64,000 nucleotides of DNA from contig JAEWGI010000045.1 of the NCBI GenBank assembly GCA_023388355.1, positions 31,444 through 95,443 on the forward strand. The letters are read 5' to 3'. Both the position numbers and the translations under genes were made by a program. The first letter of the stretch is position 1, and each line of letters opens with the position of its first letter. This DNA comes from Pseudomonadota bacterium. GTDB lineage: Bacteria > Pseudomonadota > Gammaproteobacteria > Xanthomonadales > Xanthomonadaceae. The notes below the pieces were generated by a model. That model was not told where the DNA came from. It ran no database searches and saw only the letters and a program-made list of their open reading frames with translations. Of the stretch, positions 1 to 8,240 are shown in pieces.

Positions 1-1098
1 GCCCGTGCGCAGTCGTACGCCCTGCGCGCGGCCGTGCAGGCACAGGCCCAAGGCCAGGCCTCGAACCTGCCGCAGCAGGTGCCACCGCACGCTGCGGAGG
101 CCGAGCGCCTGGCCGCCCGCACGGGCGACGACGCCCGCATGCCGGTCCCCGGCGCGCCTGCACAGGCAGGTGGGCGCAGCGCGAACGAAGCGTCCGCCGG
201 CATCGCCCACGCGTTGGCGCAGGGCCAGCGTGCGGACGTCGCGCCAGGCCCGCCCACGCTGCCGCCCGGGGCGACGACCATGGCGGCCACGCCCGGTGCC
301 CAGGCTCCGGCTGGCGATGCCGCGCACACGCCGGCCGGCGCCGGCCAGGCCGCAGCCGAGTCCACCCGTCCCGCCGACACCCGTCCCGCCGACACCCTCA
401 TGCCGGCGCCGCAAGGCCGCAGCCTCAACGAGGGCGCGATGCTGCCCGCGCGCGCCGAACGCGCCGGCGGCGGCGACCCGTCGGGCGGCCTGCCGGGCAT
501 GACCGCCGCGGCCGGAATCACCCTGGCCGCCGTCGCCAGTCCGGCCGGCACCACGTTCGCCCACGCTCCGCAGGAAGCATTGCGCGCGCGCCAGCCCGAG
601 GCGGGCCGTGCGAAGGACGGACAGCGCGACGGCGAGGAGGCCAGCGGCGAAACCGGATCGGAACCCGACGCGCACGGGCGCGGGGAAGGCGACGGATCCG
701 ATGCCGACCGAGGCTCCGGCGAACCTGCGGCCGACACGGCCCGGGACAGGTCCACGCGCAGCGCAGCGGCCGCCGCCGGCCACACCGTCGCAGCCGCTGG
801 CCTGGGCCTGGCGCTGGCCGACGACGGGAACGAGGACAACGACCTGCGCCTCCCCGGCCATGCCGTCGACCGGTCGGTCGATGACGGGGGCGCTCCGCGC
901 GATCCGCGGCAATGGCTCTACTGGAGCCTGATCGCGGTCACCTATGCCTGCCTGGCGCTGGCCCTGGCCACGGTTTCGCCTCTGGCCCCGTCGCTGCCGC
1001 TGGCCACCGAAGCGCTGCCGGCGTGGCGCACCGGGCTCACCGCGATCGGCCTTGCGACCGGGTTCTGGGCCTGGCTGCTGGCGCGCCGCATGCGCTGA
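1..1098 (+). CDS. C-terminal part of an Ala/Pro-rich protein with two membrane segments, cut by the left edge
   Basis: The frame is open from the first base, so the true start lies outside the window; an in-frame GTG at 34 is not convincing as a start. What is visible is about 365 residues, very rich in Ala, Gly, Pro, Arg and Asp and of low complexity. It ends with two hydrophobic stretches separated by a short loop, at roughly 910-980 and 1030-1080, and a basic tail. That suggests a long disordered region anchored in the inner membrane. I do not recognise a family. It points towards the distal end of the leftward T3SS block and may be part of the same locus, but nothing in its sequence proves that. 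Confidence 0.55.
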   Translation, partial: ARAQSYALRAAVQAQAQGQASNLPQQVPPHAAEAERLAARTGDDARMPVPGAPAQAGGRSANEASAGIAHALAQGQRADVAPGPPTLPPGATTMAATPGAQAPAGDAAHTPAGAGQAAAESTRPADTRPADTLMPAPQGRSLNEGAMLPARAERAGGGDPSGGLPGMTAAAGITLAAVASPAGTTFAHAPQEALRARQPEAGRAKDGQRDGEEASGETGSEPDAHGRGEGDGSDADRGSGEPAADTARDRSTRSAAAAAGHTVAAAGLGLALADDGNEDNDLRLPGHAVDRSVDDGGAPRDPRQWLYWSLIAVTYACLALALATVSPLAPSLPLATEALPAWRTGLTAIGLATGFWAWLLARRMR

Positions 1099-1137
1099 GG
1101 TTCCCTCCGGACGTCGCAATCCCGCCCGCGCAACCGC

Positions 1138-1572
1138 TCAATGCGGATCCCGCGCGCGCGCATCGCCCTGCGCGTCATAGCGGCCACGCGCATGCCTGCG
1201 CCTGACCTCGGCGCCATCCTCGCGACCCAGCGCATGTGCCTGCTCCCGCAGCCAGGCGTCCGCGCGCGTGCGTCCCTCGCTGCGTACGCGCCGCTCGTAT
1301 TCGGGCAGCAGTTCGCGCCTGCGACGCTCGATCATGCGCTGCATATCCGCGCGCAGCGCCTGCTCGTCCACGGCCTGCTCGTCCAGTGCCTGCGCGTCCG
1401 CGTCGGCCGCAGCGCGCTGCGCGTCCGCCGGTGACGGCGTCGGCATCGCCAGCAGCAGCACCGTGCATGCGGCCAGCATCGGCGCGCGCAGCGTGGCGAC
1501 ACCCGCCGTCCGGATCCTTCGGCCCCCGCACCGGCCGGCATCGGCAGTCGCGCCGCGCTTGCCGGCGCTCAT
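1138..1572 (-). CDS. Small exported helical protein of unknown function, end of T3SS-side block
   Basis: This 144-residue frame begins in a four-base ATGA overlap with the stop of the gene upstream, which suggests translational coupling. A hydrophobic stretch at about residues 27-50, ending near ADA, looks like a signal peptide, so a later Met at 1479 is an alternative start. The mature part is charged, helical and Arg/Glu-rich. It contains an EYxRR...EG...AWL...A.ALGR..G pattern that also occurs in the gene at 3517-3948. No known family is recognised. The shared pattern suggests a paralogous accessory family in this locus. Confidence 0.55.
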   Translation of the reverse strand: MSAGKRGATADAGRCGGRRIRTAGVATLRAPMLAACTVLLLAMPTPSPADAQRAAADADAQALDEQAVDEQALRADMQRMIERRRRELLPEYERRVRSEGRTRADAWLREQAHALGREDGAEVRRRHARGRYDAQGDARARDPH

Positions 1573-2294
1573 CGCGACACCGCCAGCCCAGCGCCAGTGG
1601 CCGCGACCCGGCCGGGATCGATTCCGGTCGCACGCGAGACGTTGCCGCGCACGCGGGTGCGAAACGCCTCCAGATCCCGGCTGCGGCCCGCTCGACTGAG
1701 CACCTGGAACGTGAGTCCGGTGGAAAGCGTCGAATAGGCGTAGCGCTCGGCCAGCACCTGGCGGTCCTCGGCCGAAAGCGCGCGCAGCTGCGAGGATGCG
1801 GCCAGCTTGCCGGCAATGGCCCGGCGCACCGCATTGCGTTCGTTCGCGTCGGGCGTCTGTCCGTTCACCGCCTCCATCGACACCAGCAGGTAGGCGGTCA
1901 TCACGTCGGCGATATCGCTTTTCGACAGGCCGAGGTGGCGCATCAGCTTGTCGTACTCGCCCAGCAGCCCGCCCGAGGCGATCACCGGCCGCAGCAATTC
2001 GTCCGAGCGCGGATCTCCGGTCGATTCGCGCAGGATCTCCTCGCGCAGGCGCGCGCTCACGCTGCTTCGGTAGGTCACCCGCATGGGCATGGTCTGCGAT
2101 GACGCCGACTGCTTCCCCGCATCCGCGCGCCGGGTCGGTTTGGGTACCGTGGCGTCGCGCACCAGGCTCTGCAGCATGTCCATGCGATAGCCTTCGGCGA
2201 ACCCCGCGGTGGCGCTCGGTTCGAACTGCGCCTGCGATGGCAGCGGCAGCGCCAGCGCCGCCAGCAGGAAAAGCAGGATCGCGGGTGTGTGCAT
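1569..2294 (-). CDS. Exported protein of unknown function (possibly DUF6683-like)
   Basis: The product has 241 residues and a clear N-terminal signal peptide: a short N region, then a Leu/Ala core, then cleavage near SQAQ. The mature protein is mostly helical. It includes a middle section with LREEILREST and a Gly-Gly-Leu-Leu turn, followed by LSKSDIADVMTAYLL. This resembles what I recall of the DUF6683 family, but I cannot confirm it. It is preceded by 141 bases with hairpins and overlaps the next gene downstream by four bases, so the two form a small two-gene unit for exported proteins beside the T3SS genes. Confidence 0.6.
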   Translation of the reverse strand: MHTPAILLFLLAALALPLPSQAQFEPSATAGFAEGYRMDMLQSLVRDATVPKPTRRADAGKQSASSQTMPMRVTYRSSVSARLREEILRESTGDPRSDELLRPVIASGGLLGEYDKLMRHLGLSKSDIADVMTAYLLVSMEAVNGQTPDANERNAVRRAIAGKLAASSQLRALSAEDRQVLAERYAYSTLSTGLTFQVLSRAGRSRDLEAFRTRVRGNVSRATGIDPGRVAATGAGLAVSR

Positions 2295-2381
2295 GCGTGT
2301 CCTCCGTGGTGCCGGCGTCGCCGCTGAAAAAAAAGGAACGCCATGCCTTCGACAGACATGGCGCTCCGATGTTGCCGGACT

Positions 2382-2419
2382 CTCCGGCTTCGCGCCGGAG
2401 CCGCCGGGACGCCCGGCGG
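2382..2419 (-). terminator. Two adjacent hairpins after the T3SS leftward operon
   Basis: Arms CTCCGGC/GCCGGAG (2382-2388 and 2394-2400) are followed at once by CCGCCGGG/CCCGGCGG (2401-2408 and 2412-2419) with a three-base loop. They lie just beyond the stop of the 2436-2771 gene and so could end the leftward T3SS transcript. There is no U-tract, so this is a suggestion from position and pairing only. Confidence 0.45.
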
Positions 2420-2435
2420 CGACGTCCGCGCGCCG

Positions 2436-2771
2436 CTACTGCTTGCGCGCCAGGCCGGTCAGGCCTTCACCGATCGCCTTGATGGCGGTGGCGGCGGTGT
2501 TGCTCATGATGTTGAAACGCTGGCTGGCCACCTGGAAGTCGGTGGAGGCCTCCATGAAGTCGGCGCCGTCCTTCTTCTCGCTGTGCGCAACCATGCGGTC
2601 GGCGGCGTCGACGAGGCGGGCCGATTCCTTGCCCAGCATCTCGCCCAGCGCCTTGCCCAGCGCTTCGAAGAAGTTGCGGGCCTTGGTGCTGCTCGAAGCG
2701 GTCTCGGACGAGGCGAGGTTCTCGCCGGTGACGATGTTGTTGAAGATGAAGTTGGTGATGTCGGTAGCCAT
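2436..2771 (-). CDS. Small T3SS-locus protein, paralogue of the needle-like gene at 9570-9902
   Basis: The product has 111 residues. The start at 2771 is chosen because AGGAG lies nine bases upstream; the open frame continues further upstream but has no such site. The sequence is helical with a Gly/Ala core. It ends with MSNTAATAIKAI...GLARKQ, closely matching the ending of the protein at 9570-9902 (MSNNAATSQNSV...AVARKQ). That similarity, the small size, the conserved C-terminus and the location suggest a needle or filament subunit, or another small T3SS substrate. A precise role cannot be assigned. Confidence 0.7.
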   Translation of the reverse strand: MATDITNFIFNNIVTGENLASSETASSSTKARNFFEALGKALGEMLGKESARLVDAADRMVAHSEKKDGADFMEASTDFQVASQRFNIMSNTAATAIKAIGEGLTGLARKQ

Positions 2772-2826
2772 GATCGTGTACTCCTGGATTCGCTGATGTC
2801 TGTCGGGATCGGTGCGCGCGCTGCGG

Positions 2827-3417
2827 TCAGCGGCGCGGCGGACCCCGCAGGCGGCGGGACCTGGAGTTGACGATCGAGGTGGCCAGCGACGCCGGCGGCG
2901 CGTGGACGACGGCGACGGCGTCGTCATCGTCGTCGCCGGCCTGGTCCTGCGCCTTCAGCCAGGCCAGCGCCTGGTCCTGTCCCTGCTCGCGCACGCGACG
3001 CCCGAATTCGAGCGCGCGCGCGACGTCGCGATCGCGCTCCGGCGTCAGCACGCCGTCGAGCTGGCGCAGCAGCGCGCTGGCGTCGTCTTCCGTGAGCACC
3101 TCGCTGCGGCGCAGCCCTTCCACCGTTTCGCGCCATTCGGCGCGGGCGGCATCGGGCGTGGCCTCGGCGCTGGCGTCGCCCTGCTGCTGGCGCAGGGCGA
3201 GCTCGACCTGTCCGCGCAGCGCCGCGCGGTCCTGCGGATCGAGCACGCCACCGGCCTCGAGCGCGGTGGCCAGTTCGTCCACCAGGGCCTCGATCACGGC
3301 CGCGTATCCATCGTCGTCCGCAGCCGCCACACCGGCCTCGTCCGCGTCCGGGCGCAGCGCGACGACCGTCTGCGACGGACGCGGCTGGGGGGGAGGGCGG
3401 CGGGGAGGACGGGCCAT
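2827..3417 (-). CDS. Acidic helical protein of unknown function in the T3SS block
   Basis: The product has 196 residues. It starts with a Pro/Arg-rich leader (MARPPRRPPP) like that of the next gene upstream. An acidic, helical middle includes VLTEDDASALLRQLDGVL, then RRVREQGQDQALAWLKAQ, a run of Asp residues and a basic tail. The DEGALLRRYD-like and G....WL elements recall the products at 3517-3948 and 1138-1572, so the three may be distant paralogues. It is followed downstream by the needle-like gene at 2436. No signal peptide or membrane segment is seen. It could be a secreted regulator, chaperone or effector, but nothing decides between these. Confidence 0.6.
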   Translation of the reverse strand: MARPPRRPPPQPRPSQTVVALRPDADEAGVAAADDDGYAAVIEALVDELATALEAGGVLDPQDRAALRGQVELALRQQQGDASAEATPDAARAEWRETVEGLRRSEVLTEDDASALLRQLDGVLTPERDRDVARALEFGRRVREQGQDQALAWLKAQDQAGDDDDDAVAVVHAPPASLATSIVNSRSRRLRGPPRR

Positions 3418-3516
3418 GGGGGGGAAGGAGGAGTCAGGGCGGGCCGGATCGAGTCTACGGACGCACCGGATGGCGACAACTGGGGCGGACCCTAGCCAGC
3501 CGGACCGTGCGGCCGC

Positions 3517-3948
3517 TCAGGTATGCGCGTCGATTTCCTGCGACAGCGAGGGGATCGTCTGCACCAGTTGGCGCATCTGCTCGCCCTGGCGTCGGCCGAG
3601 CGCTTCGGCGGCAGCGGCCAGCCAGTCGCGGGTGGCATCCTCGCCATCGCCCGCGAGTCGCTCGCGGTACTCGGCTTCCAGCCGCGCCTTCTCCGCGCGC
3701 AGCTCGGAGGCAAGCGCGTCGTAGCGGCGCAGCAGCGCGCCCTCGTCGGCGACATCGAGCCGGCCCTGCCGGCGCAGGTCGGCGAGCAGGTCGACCAGGT
3801 CCATGCGGCTGGTGGGGATCGGTGGCTGCGGCGCGGACACCGGTTCCGCGGTCGCGGCCTCGACGTCCAGTGGACGGGCGAAGCGGACATCGGCGGCGTT
3901 CGCCGGGCCACCGCGTGGCTGCGGGCGTGGTGCGGGACGTCTGTTCAT
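3517..3948 (-). CDS. Small helical protein of unknown function in the T3SS block
   Basis: The product has 143 residues. A Pro/Arg-rich N-terminus (MNRRPAPRPQPRG) leads into a charged helical segment from about residue 48, containing DEGALLRRYDAL. This is followed by EYRERL..DG....DWL...AEALGRRQG and a short C-terminal tail. The last pattern is shared with the gene at 1138-1572. There is no signal peptide. It lies in the run of small genes after sctP, a place where T3SS loci often carry chaperones and secreted proteins; that reading comes from position only. Confidence 0.6.
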   Translation of the reverse strand: MNRRPAPRPQPRGGPANAADVRFARPLDVEAATAEPVSAPQPPIPTSRMDLVDLLADLRRQGRLDVADEGALLRRYDALASELRAEKARLEAEYRERLAGDGEDATRDWLAAAAEALGRRQGEQMRQLVQTIPSLSQEIDAHT

Positions 3949-4011
3949 CGTGCACTCCGGCAGGTGGCGCGGCGACCGGCGGCTTCGCGCCGGGCGCCAG
4001 CCGCCGCCCGC

Positions 4012-4221
4012 TTACATGCCCATGGCGTTGAGGAAGCCGTTGCTGAAGGCACCGTTGAACACCGAGTCGAAGGCCGCGTTGCCGCTGCCGCCGGATTCGC
4101 CGAGCAGGGAACCGACCAGTCCGCCGGCCAGCTGGCCGAGCATGGGGTTGCCGGTGTAGGCGGTGACCGCGAGGGAGACGACGTTGGACACCAGGTCGCC
4201 GAGGCCGCTGAGGAAGCTCAT
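4012..4221 (-). CDS. Small hydrophobic Gly-rich protein, possible T3SS substrate
   Basis: The product has 69 residues and begins MSFLSGLGDLVSNVV. A good AAGGAG site lies just upstream. It is rich in Gly, Leu, Ala and Ser, with an amphipathic or weakly hydrophobic N-terminal half and a Gly/Ser/Asn/Phe-rich C-terminal half. It sits directly after sctP, separated by about 130 bases. The size and composition would suit a small secreted or membrane-active protein. No homology is recognised and it is not a convincing needle protein. Confidence 0.6.
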   Translation of the reverse strand: MSFLSGLGDLVSNVVSLAVTAYTGNPMLGQLAGGLVGSLLGESGGSGNAAFDSVFNGAFSNGFLNAMGM

Positions 4222-4350
4222 GATGGACTCCTTGTCTTGCCGGGATGTCGGGGGGAAACATCGCGCGCTGGGGGCGCAGCTGCAGTCTGCGACCGCCCGC
4301 GATCCCGCTCCAAGCTGGGGCGTGCCCCATCTGGGGCCGACCCTTTGGCC

Positions 4351-5058
4351 TCAGCCGTTGAAGTGCGGATCGACCCGCAGCTGACCGAGGTCGTGCTCGG
4401 CGAAGCGGCGCGCCAGCGAAGGCGCCGCCTCCTGGATGGCGTCGTAGCTGTCGCGTGAACGCACGTCCGCGCGCAGCAGCCAGCCGTCGGCGGTGCGGCT
4501 GAGCAGCAGGTCGGTGCCGGGCAGGGTCGCGTCGGACATGCGCAGCAGCACGTGGCCGTCGCCGTCGGCCGAGGCCGCGCCGTCGACCGCAAGCTGGCGC
4601 ACATGGCGCTCCAGCATCTCGGCCAGGGCACGGCCGCTGGCCATGGGCGCGGCCGGGGCCGCAGGCGGCGGCAGCGCGCTGCCCTCGCGCAGGGCCGACT
4701 GCGCCTGCATCATCGCCAGCAGGTCGGCGCCCTCGAGCGAATTGGCGCCCATGCCGTTGTTGTCGGTCCCGGCGTCCCGACCACCGTGGCCGTCGAGGCC
4801 GCGCAGCGCGGCCTGTTCGTCGGCGCCGCGCGCGGCCGCCTGCGCGGCATGGCGCCCCGCGTCCTGCGCGCCCGGCCGCTGCTCCTGCGCGGCGCGGCCT
4901 TCCTGGCGCCCGTGCTGCATCAGCTGGCGGAAACGGTCGACCTGTTCCTTCGGCGGCGCCTCGCGGGGCCTGTCGGCGGAACGATCGCCGTCGGCCGGCT
5001 TCGCATCCGCGACCGGGCGGTTCGAGAGCGACGATGTGCTGCTGTTGTCCATGCTCAC
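4351..5058 (-). CDS. sctP: T3SS needle-length/substrate-switch protein SctP (candidate)
   Basis: The product has 235 residues with a GTG start. An AGGAGGAG site stands seven bases before this GTG, and the GTGA overlap with the sctO stop supports it over the ATG two codons later. The N-terminal half is Gln/Arg/Ala/Gly-rich and probably disordered. From about residue 155 a folded part resembles the FliK/YscP/HrpP C-terminal domain (VLLRMSD..LPGTDLLLSRTADGWLLRADVRS). SctP proteins act as molecular rulers and switch the machine from early to late substrates. The position after sctN and sctO fits. Sequence similarity is weak, so the call rests on order and layout. Confidence 0.7.
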   Translation of the reverse strand: MSMDNSSTSSLSNRPVADAKPADGDRSADRPREAPPKEQVDRFRQLMQHGRQEGRAAQEQRPGAQDAGRHAAQAAARGADEQAALRGLDGHGGRDAGTDNNGMGANSLEGADLLAMMQAQSALREGSALPPPAAPAAPMASGRALAEMLERHVRQLAVDGAASADGDGHVLLRMSDATLPGTDLLLSRTADGWLLRADVRSRDSYDAIQEAAPSLARRFAEHDLGQLRVDPHFNG

Positions 5059-5573
5059 GGCCTTGCTCCTCCTGTGTCGGTGCGGGCGACGTGCGCGGCC
5101 TGCACCAGGTCGGCAACGGCGTCCTCCTCGCGGCGCGCCTCCAGCGCGATCACTTCTCCCTTCCACACGTGCTTGCGCTGCTCGAGCGCGTCCTCGCGAG
5201 CCCTGGCCCGGAAGAAGGCCTGCATCGCCTCGGCCAGCGCCTGTTCGGCCTGGACCAGCGCCTGCCGCGCCTGCTGCAGGCGCCGGACCGCGGCCTGCTC
5301 CTGTTCGCCGAGCCAGTCGATGTGCGCCTCGCGCTGCTCCAGCGCCAGCGGGAACGGAATCCCGGGTGGCGGCGGTTCGAGCATGCGCAGCCGCTGGCCG
5401 GCGCGCTCGCGGCGCAGCCCGTCGATTTCCTGCTCGATCCGCTCGCAGGCCTCGCGCCGCTCGCGCACATCGCGCTGGCGCTCGGTCACCACCCGGCGCG
5501 CCTTCTCCGTGCGGTGCGCGCGCAGCTGCAGCAGCTGCTGCAGGGGATAGCGCCGGCGCGATGCGCCACTCAT
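5055..5573 (-). CDS. sctO: T3SS stalk protein SctO
   Basis: The product has 172 residues, almost entirely charged coiled coil apart from a short PPPPG break near residue 75. This is typical of the YscO/FliJ family, which forms the stalk that links the SctN ATPase to the SctV export gate. The ATG overlaps the sctN stop by four bases and the stop overlaps the sctP start, so the three genes are translationally coupled. The sequence itself is poorly conserved in this family, so gene order carries much of the weight. Confidence 0.8.
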   Translation of the reverse strand: MSGASRRRYPLQQLLQLRAHRTEKARRVVTERQRDVRERREACERIEQEIDGLRRERAGQRLRMLEPPPPGIPFPLALEQREAHIDWLGEQEQAAVRRLQQARQALVQAEQALAEAMQAFFRARAREDALEQRKHVWKGEVIALEARREEDAVADLVQAAHVARTDTGGARP

Positions 5574-6928
5574 GCGAACAGCTTCCCGAGCATCTGCGAC
5601 GAGCGCGCGAACGGCACCAGCTCGTCCGAGGACTGCTGCAGCAGCTGGCGGATCGGGTCGATGCGCTCGATCGCGTAGTCGGCCTCGCTATCGCTGCCGC
5701 GCTTGTATTCGCCCAGCTGAAGCAGCAGCTCGATGTCCTGGTGCTTGGCCAGCGCCTTGCGCAGCTGCCCGGCCGCGCGCAGGTGCGCGGCGTCGACCAC
5801 GCGCGGCATGGTGCGGCTGAGGCTGGTGAGCACGTCGATCGCCGGATAGTGGTAGGCGGCGGCGAGCTTGCGCGAGAGCACGATGTGGCCGTCGAGGATC
5901 GAGCGCACTTCCTCGACGACCGGGTCGCCGCCGTCCTCGTCCTCGGCCAGCACGGTGTAGAAGGCGGTGATGCTGCCGGTCTCGTTGTTGCCGGCGCGCT
6001 CGAACAGCCGCGGCAGCGCGCTGAACACCGAAGGCGGGAAGCCGCGCCGCGCCGGCGGCTCGCCGATCGCCAGGCCGACGTCGCGCAGCGCGCGCGCGAA
6101 GCGGGTCACCGAGTCGAGCAGCAGCAGCACGCGCTTGCCCTGGTCGCGGAAATGCTCGGCGATGGCGGTGCCGACCCAGGCCGCGCGGCTGCGCTCGAGC
6201 GCGGGGCGGTCGGAGGTGGCGACCACGATCACCGATTTCGCCAGTCCGGCCTGGCCAAGGTTGTCGTGGATGAACTCGTTGACCTCGCGGCCGCGCTCGC
6301 CAACCAGCACGATCACGTTGACGTCGGCGTCGCCGCCGCGCGCCAGCATTCCCAGCAGGGTGCTCTTGCCGCCACCCGCGACGGCGAAGATGCCCACGCG
6401 CTGGCCTTCGCCCGCGGTCATCACCGCATCGATCGCGCGCACGCCGGTGGAGAACGGACGCTCGATCAGCCTGCGGGTGAGCGGGTTGGGCGAGGCGGCG
6501 TAGATCGGCATGTCCACGCCCGGGCCGGTCGGGCCGCGGTCGTCGATCGGTTCGCCGTGGGCATCGAGGATCCGCCCGAGCAGGCCCGGGCCGGCACGCA
6601 CGGAAGCCTGGCGCCCGCTGGCCACGATCTGGGTGGTCGCGGAAATGCCGTCCAGCGCGCCCAGCGGAGTCAGCAGGGTGTGCTGGCGCGACACGCCCAC
6701 GACTTCGGCGGCGAGATCGAAGGACGGATCGCCCTCGCCGTCGGGATTGCGCAGGTGGCACAGCTCGCCGATCGCGGCCTTCAGGCCGGTGGCGCGGATC
6801 AGGGTGCCGTAGGCTTCGACCACGCGCCCCACGCGCTGCACCGACTTGACCCCGGCCAGGGCGTCGAGCAGCGGATCGAGCGCGGCGTCCCCACTTGCCT
6901 GTGCCAGCGGCGGTCCGGGCAGGTTCAC
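5570..6928 (-). CDS. sctN: T3SS ATPase SctN
   Basis: The product has 452 residues with a GTG start overlapping the sctL stop. It belongs to the FliI/YscN family of F1-type ATPases, which dissociate chaperones from substrates and energise export. Visible motifs are the Walker A loop AGGGKST with Lys188, the conserved VGERGREV segment at about 209-216, and the Walker B strand VLLLLDSVTRFARA. The length is normal for the family. It lies in the order sctJ-K-L-N-O-P, as in many non-flagellar systems, and probably forms the cytosolic ATPase complex with SctL, SctK, SctQ and SctO. Confidence 0.95.
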   Translation of the reverse strand: MNLPGPPLAQASGDAALDPLLDALAGVKSVQRVGRVVEAYGTLIRATGLKAAIGELCHLRNPDGEGDPSFDLAAEVVGVSRQHTLLTPLGALDGISATTQIVASGRQASVRAGPGLLGRILDAHGEPIDDRGPTGPGVDMPIYAASPNPLTRRLIERPFSTGVRAIDAVMTAGEGQRVGIFAVAGGGKSTLLGMLARGGDADVNVIVLVGERGREVNEFIHDNLGQAGLAKSVIVVATSDRPALERSRAAWVGTAIAEHFRDQGKRVLLLLDSVTRFARALRDVGLAIGEPPARRGFPPSVFSALPRLFERAGNNETGSITAFYTVLAEDEDGGDPVVEEVRSILDGHIVLSRKLAAAYHYPAIDVLTSLSRTMPRVVDAAHLRAAGQLRKALAKHQDIELLLQLGEYKRGSDSEADYAIERIDPIRQLLQQSSDELVPFARSSQMLGKLFA

Positions 6929-7611
6929 GCCCCGCCCCCGCCCTGGCTGGCGCCGGCAAGCGCCAGCCGGATCGCCTCGATCTGCTGCGCCACGCCGGCG
7001 CGCACCTCGCCCGCTTCCGAGACCACGACGCAGCTGAGCGGATCCTGGCTTTCGTCGTCGACCAGTTCGATCACGCCCACCGCCGGATGCGCCTGGCGCA
7101 CCGCGCCCAGTCCGTCCTGGACCGCGGCGCGCGCGCGCGGATGCACGCGGATCAGCAGGAACTGTTCGGCCTGCGCGGCCTCGACCGCCTGCCGCACCAG
7201 CGGCGGCACCACGCTGGCGGCGTCGAAGCCCGGTGCCACGCGCGCAACGATCGCGCAGGCCAGTTCGGTGATCCGGCCCGAGGCATCGGCCAGCACCCGC
7301 GCACGGCGCTCGTTGAGATCGGTGAGCTGTCCGGTCATCTGCTGCTGCGCGCGCTTGAGGCCCTCGGCGAAGCCCTCGGCCTGCCCGGCCTCGCGGGCTT
7401 GCGCGACTTCGTCCTCCACCTCCGCGCACAGCGCGTTGACGCGTTCGAGCAGCGCGTCGAGTTCCTCCAGCCGCGCCCAGTGCCGCGCCGGGACCACGCG
7501 CGCGGTGAGCGCACGCGCGAACTCGCGGCGCTCGAAGACGGCCACGCCCGCCTCCGATGCGGCCGGCGCCGGATGCGGGTCGACCGCCGACGGCAGCGGG
7601 CTAGTCGCCAT
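6925..7611 (-). CDS. sctL: T3SS ATPase regulator/stator SctL
   Basis: The product has 228 residues. The ATG at 7611 overlaps the end of sctK by 11 bases, and the TGA overlaps the GTG of sctN. A long central helix (about residues 45-100, with EGFAEGLKRAQQQM) leads into a C-terminal domain of the HrpE/YscL/FliH type (IRVHPRARAAV...VGVIELVDDES). SctL dimers bind the SctN hexamer and link it to SctQ. The length and neighbours are as expected. The frame runs on upstream of the chosen start, but that stretch is only the sctK gene in another frame. Confidence 0.9.
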   Translation of the reverse strand: MATSPLPSAVDPHPAPAASEAGVAVFERREFARALTARVVPARHWARLEELDALLERVNALCAEVEDEVAQAREAGQAEGFAEGLKRAQQQMTGQLTDLNERRARVLADASGRITELACAIVARVAPGFDAASVVPPLVRQAVEAAQAEQFLLIRVHPRARAAVQDGLGAVRQAHPAVGVIELVDDESQDPLSCVVVSEAGEVRAGVAQQIEAIRLALAGASQGGGGA

Positions 7612-8236
7612 CGCGATCCTCGTGGTGCGACACGACCACCAGCGCCGCCTTTTCCGGCAGGTGCACGGGCCGCGCCGGCGCGGGCGCGCGCAGCAGCAGC
7701 GCCCAGTCGGCGAGCGCGCGGTTGCGGCGCGTGGCCCAGGCCAGCAGCTCGGCCTGGCCCTGGCGATCGAGCATGCCGCCAAGCAGCGATGGATCCTGCC
7801 CGAAGGCCGGTTCGGCCAGCAGCGCATTCCAGTCCGCGGCCAGGCGCGCGTGGGTGTCGGCGCCGATGCGGCCGTCCCACACGCTGCGGTCGAGCGCGAG
7901 CAGATAGCTGTTGCCCAGGGTTGCGCGCAGCCAGCGCACCGGCTCGCGGCGCACCTCGGCGCGGATCGCCGGCGCATACGCGAGTACGCCCAGGTCGCGC
8001 ACCAGGCCCGCCACCCGCGGCGAGGGCCAGCGCGCGCGCGTGGCGCGGTACGCCGGTTCGCCGGGCCGCGGCGCGAACAGGCCGTCGCCGAGCGCCGGCG
8101 GCAGCGCGCGCAGCAGCAGGCGCCGGCCCAGCGCGCTGGTGCGCGCGCGCTCGATCAGTGCACCGGCGGATGCCGGGTCGAGCCGATCCGCGTACCACGC
8201 CGGATGCACGTCGGCGAGCAGCGCCTGCAGGGACAT
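7601..8236 (-). CDS. sctK: T3SS sorting-platform protein SctK
   Basis: The product has 211 residues with no signal peptide or membrane segment. It is rich in Trp and Arg and carries LLLRALPPALGDGLF and LGVLAYAPAIRAEV segments, in the style of the YscK/HrpB4 family. SctK caps the sorting platform and connects SctD to SctQ and SctL. It lies four bases after sctJ and overlaps sctL. The family diverges strongly, so I rely on size and on its fixed place between sctJ and sctL. Confidence 0.8.
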   Translation of the reverse strand: MSLQALLADVHPAWYADRLDPASAGALIERARTSALGRRLLLRALPPALGDGLFAPRPGEPAYRATRARWPSPRVAGLVRDLGVLAYAPAIRAEVRREPVRWLRATLGNSYLLALDRSVWDGRIGADTHARLAADWNALLAEPAFGQDPSLLGGMLDRQGQAELLAWATRRNRALADWALLLRAPAPARPVHLPEKAALVVVSHHEDRDGD

Positions 8237-8240
8237 GCGC

